Source: Neelides folsomi (lineage: Eukaryota; Arthropoda; Collembola; Neelipleona; Neelidae). Taken from it: a DNA stretch of 64,000 nt. Below are positions 39,823-49,855 of the stretch, piece after piece (within the stretch, counting starts at the first letter, position 1; each line of letters opens with the position of its first letter). The notes under the pieces were generated by a model. That model did not search any database. It saw only the letters and a list, made by a program, of their open reading frames with translations, and was not told the origin of the DNA. A program made the position numbers and the translations under genes. The stretch covers positions 62,001 through 126,000 of the forward strand of contig JAQGBZ010000136.1 of NCBI GenBank assembly GCA_034687125.1, in the 5' to 3' direction.

Positions 39823-42800
39823 CTACCTCTCGTCTTCTCCATCACCGCTGCTGCTCTCTCGAGCTTTAACCTTTTGTGGGCCGCTTAGAGGGAATTTGGC
39901 CAATTCGAGCTTCTGCCCTCCCCACTTCTCCTCAGAGTTGAACAGATCCCGCAGTGGAAGGTCGGAGGCGAGGTGAGGGGGGAGGAACAGCGGCTGCTCG
40001 TTCACGAATCCCCCGCCCACGCACGCCCCGACGTTCAAGTGAGCAAGTAGGGATTGGAAGGAAGGCGGGTAGGGAAAGAACGGCGACCCGCGACGGACGC
40101 CTCCAGATAGATATCCCACCGGCTGGGAACTCCAGGGATGAGGAATCCGATGCGGGAAGAAATGGTGAGAAGGTGGGGATGGCAATGGGGAAATATGAGC
40201 TTCAGGCTTTCGCACATACAACGGTCCAAATGGAGAGGACATTTGATTGGACCCGCCTGGCGAACCTCCGAGATGAATTCCCCCGGCAAATGGATTATAA
40301 GGATGACTTGCAGGACCAACTTTTTCTTGTTTTCGCCATTTGGCCCTCCGGTTTTGGAACCAAACCTGAAACATTTTAAATCGTCTTAATTAACATCATA
40401 TCATTCTTATCCAATTTGGGATATTTAATTGCACGAGTCATTTCCTTATATGTGCATCTATCTATATTAGCGTATTGTAAATAATTGACAATGGTTTTAT
40501 TTCATATGTATGTATTCTAATGGAAATAGACATTAGATAAATAAAGGGGAACTTCAACTTATTAGAACGCCAGATGAAATTCAACGAAGGAGGAATTAAC
40601 ATTTGTTCCATCATGGAAGCGAGTGCTTGAATGCCGAATCTTTTGTATGTACGAGTACTTATATAATATGGACGGATCAAAGGGCCGGAAAAGGAATTTG
40701 AAGGGATTTGAGTGAAATATGATCGGCTTCCAGGCTCACCTATTTCTCATCTGCATAAATACATATAAGAACTTGAATCAATTCTTCCTTGTCTGGAACC
40801 TCTCAAAAGTGAAGAATTCATAGAAGTTCATCTCTTTTCGTCACTCACACTCTGCCCGGTTAAGATGGATAAATAATTATATGGAGTATTTTGGAAATGA
40901 CAGGACCAAATAAATAAAATGGAAAAAGAAGAAGAGTGGGAAAAGGTGAAGGAGTTGAAAAGATGCGTCCAGGGAAAGAAGAAAAAACCGTTTTGTTTTA
41001 CGAACCACCCCCCATTGAGTTACAAATGAAAATGGAAGAGCGATCTCTAATTCTATTCTCTACCTGCTCTCCTTTAGCATTTTCTCGGGTAAATCCAAAG
41101 TGCTCTGGGTTAGAACCATTAGAAGATATGAGACGAAAATATCCTTTATTTTTCACAAACCACATTTAATGAGAACACGAGGCCTTAAAATATTAAAAAG
41201 GAGCAGACGGAAAGTAAACGATGGTTCGACCATTCATAACATCCCTTTCCAGACCTTCAGCCAAATTTGTCTTTTTCTTAATTAGCCATTGGAGATCCTT
41301 TGTGTAGAGAAACGAGGGTGAAGATTTTAAACAAAACCTCTACTAAATACTTTAAGTTATATGGGGTTACTTCGTTATATCTATGTATGGCTTATCCTAC
41401 ATTCAAATTACATTTACGAATTCTTATGTGTCTGTGTTTACTATTCTACTAATGTTCCTATTGTCGAATAGTAACTTCGAGCTTAATAGACATTTGTGAA
41501 TTGAAGAATTGAGTTTATGTCTAGGGAAAGATGTAATGTATAATCTATTTAGTGGCATTGAAACAATCCAGAAGGGTGAACATGGGCCAATTTTGTAAAA
41601 GTAAAAAGGCGGGGATTTGAAGACGACCACCAAGAAAAAGGTAAAGTGAGCGCAATGAGGCGTATGGGCGTAGATGTAAATTACAAGGGAGAGCGGGCAG
41701 GAAACCCTCCTCACACTCTAATCAATGATTAAGGCACATCTTTACCTGAATTCGAGCTTCAGTCAATCCGACCTTCATGGCAAGCTCTTCCCTACAAAAC
41801 AAAACATCAATGAAGTGCCTTTCCAAACATCCGCTCTTTTGTTCAATGAATTTAAATTGAGCTTTTTAGGCCCTTAATAGTTGTAGACCAACCAGGAGAA
41901 AATAAAAAAAGTTTTTAATTAATTGAAAAGTTTAAAAGAATAATGGAAATTTGAAATTGAATTGAAAGTTTGGAATAATGGACTGATAAAAATTATTGAG
42001 CATACGAACCTTGTGAAAACATCAGGGTAGTGGGTTCGTGCAAAGGCCTTCTCAAGTTCTTCTAATTGAAAGCTTGTAAAAGTGGTTCTGTATCTTCTTT
42101 GCTTTCTTTTCGCCGGCATTTCATCGACTTCATCAGTTGATCCGTTTTCATGTTCATCGGAGAATCTTTCTTCGTTGTCCATTGAGTCTCGACGATAAGA
42201 TTCGGTGCTTCGCCCTTCCTCATCTGCGAGTTTCTCAAAGTCTTGGGACTCCTTGGGCGATAAATTCCCAGCTTCCTCATCCTTATCTCCATTTATGAGA
42301 TCTGGAAAAGAGAATTGAAAGAGATGAGTCGCAAATTACTTCCCAATTTCCCCCTTCACATCTCATTGCTCTTCAATTATTCTGTTCGACGATTAGGCAC
42401 GGGATCCACAGCCAGAGCGAGTCCCATTAAATTGAAAAGCAAATTCAAATCTCAAAGTGGGGAATCTTCTTGGAACATTTTACATAGTTGAGTGAATATT
42501 GCATTTAAGAATATCACAACTGTGCTATGAATGTTCTTCACCCCATTTAATATTGGAAAATTGGCTGGGGATCTTAATGTTTTTCATGGTCCTTGAGTGG
42601 GCTATATTCTGTAGCATGTGCTACATGGTCACACTTTAACCACTTCCTTTCGGACCTGCAACCATTGTCCCTTTAAAGAAGGGACCAGAATGGAAAAAAC
42701 GAAACGTCGGCAATTTTCGCCTTTATGATCCTTAAACTCCTTGAAATGTGTCCATTAAGGTAGGTGGGCACTCGGCTTGCCGTTTATTTCCACAATTTCT

Positions 42801-45800
42801 AACTTCCTTTCATTACTCTTTCGAACCGCTCGTCTTTCTCATAAGAAACACCCCTTTCAAATACTGCAAAAATTACATTAGTCAGTCGTAAAAAATTAGC
42901 TAATGATGCCTAGCAAAGTGAATGGACCCCAACCCAAGCACCTCTTAATTTCAAAGGTTCAGTATATATTAAATCAGTAAATAAAGTTTGCACTAGTTAT
43001 AGTAGATTGTTATCTCGAGTACATCTTTGGATGTTTCTACTCAAAACGACTCAAATTAAATTAGTACTTTTGTAGTTACACGTATCATTATAATTACCCA
43101 TAACATTTTTTATTGTTGGAAGAACCTGTACTATTGATAATATGTTATCATTTGTCTACATGATATCAATTTAATTAATATAGACTTAATGGTAGGTGAA
43201 CAAAATATTACTAATATTACAGACACACCTATTGTATCCTAAATAGGCCAAAATGTTCATAAATTGAAGAAACGGAAGTCAATGAATGAATTGTTTTATT
43301 TGATGGTTGATTGGTTGTTGAAAGCGATGAAAGCGTGATTTGATGATGAATTTATTTTATTAAAAAGGATAATGAGCTCTCATATAAGTTTCATATATGA
43401 TGTGGATGGAATTGAAATTTCCTTGTAAACTCGTTTTGGAAGAAAAGTCTTGAGGGTGTGTGGAATGGCGTCTTGTCCTATTCGAAACATGGAAAGTGTT
43501 GTTTATTTGAGTTGGAGCAAATAAGGATTGTGGTGTTATTATCATTATCATAACATCTGCCTAACCGTGTTCCGAACCAACCCGACTAAGAGCTCATCAA
43601 TCACAATCAGGTCCTCAATCATCCCTCTGTGTATTCAAGAGCGCCTCCTCTCAAATTCACACGGCAATAATTTGAGTTTGATTACATGATCTGGTCTTTT
43701 TCCTCTTCTCGAGCAAATTTCAATTTGCTCCTGTGGTTTCTCAGTTTCCTCCTCCACTTCCATTTCATCCTTGGTGGAAAGGACGGCGAGGGCATTGAGG
43801 CTCGAAATTGGTAAAATGTTCTCTATTAGGTTAAAAATCAACGTTATGGGAAATTACATCTAGGGCTATTGAGTCGTTGGAAGTGGATCTATGGATTCTC
43901 AAAATATTCCATTAGATCCATAATCATCCGTGTAATACTCCTCATTTTCGACTTGCTTGTTTCTACCTGAGACGACCGCATCAATTTTCAATAAAGTTTC
44001 GTAATGATGCGGCTTCCTGAATTTCTTTCTCAGCAACCCTCATTTCCTCCGTCTCTCTTTGGAGTTGTTGGGAGCTCCAATGGTTCGGAAACATAATTCA
44101 AATACGCTTCTCACTCTCATCATGGATGGGGAAAAGGGAAAAACAAATTGCGGTGGCCGCCAAATCAATCATTGATCTGTGAATGAGATTTTTTCCCTCT
44201 TAGCCTCCAAAATCATGTAAAGTTTATCTTTACAATGGCCTTTATCCTCTCGAAATTGATTTTGATCATTTTAGTAATTGAGCCTCGTTTTTGTGAACTA
44301 ATGTCTTCTCCTTATAATTAATCCTCCTTTGAAGTATTGCTACAAGGAAGTATTAAGGATCTTTACCACCTGCATCAAACCCAGTCCTAACTTGATTATG
44401 GATTCTGTGAACACGAAGGATTCGAATGTCCTTAAGGTGTGGAGTAGTTCGAGCTCCATTGTTATTCCTCCCTTTTTTGGTGGCAGTTAATAATTGAAGA
44501 GCTAATTGCATTAAATCTCTGTACCTAATGAGGATTTCGTGACTTTCTGACACGCCTCCTCCGCAAACACTGCCAAATGGGTCCGGAGGCATTTATGCAA
44601 AAAAAACTCCTTTTCCACCTAATTATAATTATCCATCATACACTTTACAAACATATGAGTTTCAGTATTGAGTTCCTAAGATTAAAAACTTAATAGCAAC
44701 AGTGTCCAAAGCAAGTTTTTAAATTCTTCAACGCAAATTGATACTTCTGTGAAACCAAAAGCTGTTCCGGTGAATAAAATGCAAATTATAATTTCTAATT
44801 AACAAGTGCGAGGTGAAAAGTGTCAAAAACGAGAAGCTTTCCAAATTCCTCAATCAATAATCACCTTTCGATTTAATTATTAATGTATTTTGAGGTAATG
44901 TTAAAAACAAGTAGGAGAAATAATGGCTAATAAAGACATTCGAATGCAGGAGAGATTCAATGAGCCTAATATGAGATCTAATGAGCGAAAATACATGAGA
45001 GTTAATGTTGTGTTTTCCTATTGATTATTCTTTATTCTATGTATCATATACGCGTAAATGGAGCTGAGGATTTGAAAGAGGCGGAGGAAACTCGACAGCC
45101 CCTCGCCTTCGTTAATGCCTGAATTAGCGTTAAAAAGGCGTCGAAACCAAGCGTTGACTATCTTTAATAACCAAACTAAATTAGTCGTAAAATTAACTAT
45201 TAAACTCAGAAGGCTCTCAACATCTAAATTGCACTTATTAAAATTCTTATATTCCAATTTTCTAAATAGCTCAAAATTTTCTGACAACTTACACTCACTC
45301 ATCTGTCAGTAAGAGAAAATTACAATTTTTGTATTATTTATTTATGCATGTGTGAGTCTATTAGTATAAAGTTAAGTAGTCTTTTAAAAAAATCTTAAAT
45401 GGTGTAATTAAGCTTAAAAGCTTCAATGACCTAATTACTAATTGAACTTGAACATCTTTTTGTTAAAAATTAAATTAAATTAATAAATTCCTTCTTATCA
45501 TTATTATTCTACCCATAGAACTCTTATTAATTCATTATTCATGTTTTAGCAGATAAGTTTGCTTACAATATGTAATCACTTAATTCTTCCCCATCATTTT
45601 AATTTTTAATAATTGGCATTAGATGTATTACAGCGAGTTAAACAAAAGATGAGGAGGTGAAACTCGGGCTTTTAATTAAAGCTGACTAAGAGGTTTGTGT
45701 GAACAAATGTAATTAATTATTCCCATTACTTAGACATGGCGAGATTAGGTGTTTTTTCCTTCTAGAAATTGTGAAAAGGCTTGAAAAGTTGATGGCCTTC

Positions 45801-47411
45801 GCTGGACATAAGTTAACGAGAGGTCCATCTCTCCGTTTTAATTAATTCGACTCCTCCAATAATTTAGTATGTAAGGAGGATCGTAAAAGTTGTAGTGGAG
45901 CTGACTCAACGTTGAACGTCCCTCATTCTCATTCTCAACCATTGTTTCCTTTTATTGGTTTAATGTTGATTCTTTGTACCTTTTCTATTAATATGTCCCA
46001 AGACTGAATTTTAAAAGGATTTTATATTTTATCTCCCTGCATTTGCAGTTCAACTGGTCGAAGGAATGAATTTCAGGTTTCCTCACTCCCAACACTCTCC
46101 TTTTCCTTTATGTCTGGCTAATAGGAAATGATAATTTGAGATTTATTGGAGCTCCTGCAAATCATCCTTATTATTGTAAAAGCTGTCATAAAAGTGCGTG
46201 CCCATTAAAGAAATAGATTTTAAATGCTCGGAATCCCATATGGCTGAACCAAAATGCTTTTCTATATTCACATCATACATTTTTTATTAAAGGTCTCAAA
46301 TTACGGTCTGACAGTTGTATAAAAGCAACTTGTAAGTCATATAAATATGCTTTACTAATGTATTTTAAATAATAGAAAGGAATATTAAGAGTTCTAAAAC
46401 TATTAGGAAAATTAAGTTTGTTCATAAAGGCAGTTGTGGAAGGTGAGTGAAATGAGAATAGTTGTTGGAGCAGCGGGAGGGGGATTATCGCCTCGTAAAA
46501 ATTAGATCAATGGGATCTCATTCTCATTTAATAATTGTGGGGGATCGTAAAACTGGGGGTTGGCTCCTCGAGTCATTAACATGCGAAAAGTCGAAGACCA
46601 TAAACAAAAAAGTCGTAAAAGCAAGTAAAGGGAGAGAAATGTGTTGAGAGGCCCACCTTTCAATTTCTCCTTTTCTTATTATTAGAACGAGAGGCGGTTA
46701 ATTAACTCACGTCAATTCCCACCTCTCAACCCCATCCCAAATAAATAATGGTCTTTAATGAATAAAACCATCCATTTGTCGTTAATTTTGAAAATATTGT
46801 GATTTTAAATATTAGAAAGCAAAGCTGCTTGGTTCAATAATAATGTAGTAAATACGTACATAAAAGATACGAATTGATCTAGAATAATAGTTCGAAATGT
46901 AAATAAAGAATAGAAAATGGTTCGAGTCTTTTGTAAATAAATATTTTTCATTTCATTAAAAGGTCGGTTGAAGGTTTTGGGAACTAAACAACTTGAGGGA
47001 TTTAATGGGTGTTTTGGTCTCACAAAGAGCCATTAGTTCATTTTGGCATTTTTGGTGAAGAGTTTTTGGAAGAGACTCTAATTGGTAGTTAAATGCTGCT
47101 CAAATGATCTTTTATGGATCCACAGTTATCCATTACCATCGACAGAGAAATGAAACAAAGACGTGATTTGAGACCTTTTATGGCCTATTATTCCTCCTCC
47201 TCTTTCAACTGAGGGCGGCTGTAATTCTTTTATTGCCTCATCATTAGAAGATTACCATTCAGTCCCACACGTTTTCATTACCTATTGAGTCAGAGTCAAC
47301 TTTGACCAAGTCGCGGATGGAAAAGAGAGTTTTAGCCGGCCGGATTCCATTTCCTCGCTTCTCCTCCTCACCGTTCTTCATTTCGAGCCCCTTCGAACAA
47401 CTCAAATCCAT
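39823..47411 (-). CDS. al: Aristaless-type paired-like homeobox transcription factor, copy B (complete, 4 exons)
   Basis: Exons, in transcript order, 47411-47282, 42301-42010, 41791-41746 and 40365-39823 encode about 336 aa. Intron positions and phases equal those of copy A, and exon 3 is 46 bp in both. The homeodomain (111-170) differs from copy A at only three positions that I can see (Ile38Val, Ser39Gly, Asn59Gln). It is followed by [13 protein letters not shown]. Exon 1 encodes MDLS at its start and LFSIRDLVK (29-37). The C-terminal part shares PHRIPHPWS and PPSFQ-LLA with copy A but lacks the Ala run. The OAR motif is reduced to KVKARE at residue 321, followed by an acidic tail ([10 protein letters not shown]). 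This is a tandem, convergently oriented duplicate; loss of OAR suggests altered activity. About 2.4 kb separates its start codon from the 3' end of the next upstream gene. Confidence 0.93.
42627..42650 (-). promoter_or_regulatory. Conserved non-coding element 2, copy B (before al-B exon 2)
   Basis: On the minus strand this reads as the same 24-bp block (GGAAGTGGTTAAAGTGTGAC core) found at 17553-17576, followed by AGCACATGCT. It lies about 326 bp upstream of exon 2 of al-B, matching the position of its partner in al-A. Confidence 0.65.
44481..44560 (-). promoter_or_regulatory. Conserved non-coding element 1, copy C (al-B intron 1)
   Basis: Minus strand: AGGCGTGTCAGAAA, GTCACGAAATCCTCATTAG, ATTTAATGCAATTAGCTC, CAATTATTAAC. 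It lies in intron 1 of al-B, upstream of element 2 in transcript order, exactly as in al-A. The 79-codon ORF covering it (44353-44592) is not conserved in the other copies. Confidence 0.7.
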
Positions 47412-47520
47412 TCTTCACTTTTCAACTTATGATCTCATTAAATTCTTAATATCCTTCAACTTTTTCACAATATATTAAAAACAAACACTGGAGTCATTTT
47501 ATTGACTATTAAGTTTATTA

Positions 47521-47580
47521 TTGAAATAAAAACCAAGAAATGTTAATTATTTGAAATAAAATCCAAGAAATGTTAATTAT
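47521..47580. repeat. 30-bp tandem duplication
   Basis: Two adjacent 30-bp units (TTGAAATAAA, then CCAAGAAATGTTAATTAT) differ at one position. The near identity indicates a recent slip or duplication about 110 bp upstream of the al-B start codon. Confidence 0.9.
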
Positions 47581-49746
47581 TAATGGTTTTTCTATAAACA
47601 TACTATCTCGGAGTTGTATCTCGGAGTTGTGTTATTAGCAAATTCAGTATTTAGAATAAAACAACGAGTTTATGAGATTTAATTAACTTTTTGTTCGCGA
47701 AAATTGAAAACTGTTTATCTTATCGGTGGGATTGTGGAAGGGAAATTAATATTCGTGTAAATAATTTAAACTAATTAGCGGCCATAAAGTGTGGAAGTAA
47801 TTAAAAATAGGAAGTTATATGATAGATTATATCAGAGGAGGGACGGAAGCCGACTGACTCGCAATTCTCCATTTCCCCAACAACGACACGAAGGTGAGAA
47901 AGGAGAGCAGACAGGTAAATGAGAGGGATGAACCAAAGGATCAAAACCACGCCTTCTCAAAACCCCTTAAGACCAATGGACTCACCGGAGCTTTGGAACG
48001 TGTTTCACTCCAAGAACACTGTGGTTCCCCCAATGCTTACCTGAGTTACCTGCTCCTTTATATACCAAAGGCCATATATCGAGGTAAAAGAGTTTTGAGA
48101 TGGCCCCCGCTGGAACCGCTAATAATGTGATTAAACACTAGAGTCCCTCTACCTCAATTAATCCCAATTATCTCCAATTATCCTTGATTGCTCTCTATTA
48201 CCACAAAGATAATTAGGCTTATTATGAGAAGAATTTTGAAGCAAAAAAGGGAATCCTAATGAGCCGCCTTTAATTCGGATTCTTTATTAGTCCTGGCGCC
48301 TCTCCTCATTAGCCTCCATTTATTTTATCCCTCATAATGATTTTATGGAAGCGGAGATGGGACTTTGCAAATATTTTCATCTAATTTCTTCATATCACCT
48401 TCTTTCATCGGCGAACCTTCGGACGTGAGTTGAATATGAACTGGATTCTAAATTCATCATGATTCATTACTCCACTTATAACATAAGTGTAGATTCGCTT
48501 TTTCAACTCTTCTATTAACTTTATTATGCCGCTCATATTAAACCAACAGCAAGCTTATAAATATCTTGACTTGCGATTAGAACAATTCTTCCGACAATTA
48601 ACGAATGCTAGTTTATTAATATTCATTACAATAGGCTATATTTTCTTGATGGACTTATTTTTATTTATATTAATTATGAGCAGTTTGACAAATTGAATAA
48701 TTTCTCAATCGTTTAATTACTAATATTTAATTAGTATGCCTACATACAAGAGAAGATGAAAAAGCCCACGTTTTTATTTTTAAATTCTAATGATGAGAAG
48801 GATATATTAAACGTAAAGACTAAAATCTACAATGGGATAGAGAGGATAGGAAAGGAAATAAAGGTAAAAAATAAACATCTAGAGAAAACTATTTTATTGT
48901 AAGTAATTTAAATTTTTATTTGGAAGTTAAACGACATACATTACATAATTAGTGCGTAATATTGTTTCATATATTTACTATTTAGTTATTATGTAATTTA
49001 TAAACGTCTTTTAGTGGAAAAATATCACAATGAAGTTGAATTTTTGTAAACATTTTTTTCTCTTACATCTTTAAATTTCTACATATCTTTATTAGGTTTA
49101 ATTTTTTCTATTTATAAGACAGTTAAAGTTTAAGACACTTGATGGTAAATCCCAAAAACCCCTATTAAAACCAAAGAAAACTCGACTGAAAGATATCTAG
49201 CAAGTAAAGGTAAAATCAACTTTGATATTTACAAATTCAATCTTAATAAAACTATTGATTAATATTATTTAAAGGTTATTACACTACTATCTATCATAAT
49301 GTTCATTTGACTCAATAGAAAATAAACTCAATAGAACTTTATATACATAACAAAGTAGGTTCTCACACAATCACGCTAACATGTAGATGTGTAGTTTAAT
49401 TAGAGTTTATTTCTTCTCTTTTACGCACATTATGGTTCAATGGTTATCATCATCAACAATATAAGTATCAGTAAAGGTATTTAAAATTGCCTAATTGTAA
49501 ATGAACTATACAGACTATACTCAAATATCTACACATGAATGTCTATTTTGTGGCATAGAATGCAAAAAAATCTACAGAAAACAAAATGCCCTCGTGACAC
49601 TCAAATTTGACAAAATTTCAAGTTAGCATCAATAGGATTTAACACGCTAAAACACATAAATATCATTCAATTCTCCATCATTTTCATTCAATTCCATGAA
49701 TTAAAGAAAATTAAATCTAATAGAATCTAAAAGAATATATACAATT

Positions 49747-49752
49747 TTTATT
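49747..49752 (-). terminator. Candidate poly(A) signal of the STELLO-like gene
   Basis: Minus-strand AATAAA about 105 bp beyond the stop codon at 49856-49858, in A/T-rich DNA. Confidence 0.45.
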
Positions 49753-49855
49753 TAGCTTAATAAAATGAAAGTGTACTTGAAGTTTGTAATTTTACTCATC
49801 ATCTGCTCTATAAATATTTAAAAATGGCAATAATATATAACTATATAAATCTGTT

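Larger units (their letters stand above)
47412..49855. other. Intergenic region upstream of al-B
   Basis: Expected to contain the al-B promoter (minus strand). GC-richer stretches at about 47.8-48.4 kb stand out from the A/T-rich remainder. A CTTTATATACC block at about 48054-48064 is TATA-like but has no supported transcript. No gene was recognised. A 30-bp tandem duplication lies at 47521-47580. Confidence 0.45.

Noticed and set aside
43635-43841. 68-codon minus-strand ORF considered as al-B exon 1
   Set aside because: It contains [13 protein letters not shown] but lacks the LFSIRDLVK motif; the exon at 47282-47411 fits phase, start and motif.
45650-45960. Possible further match between al-A and al-B introns (TAATGGGAA-type blocks near 15.9 and 45.7 kb)
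   Set aside because: Only short scattered identities that I could not extend colinearly; not above chance by eye.
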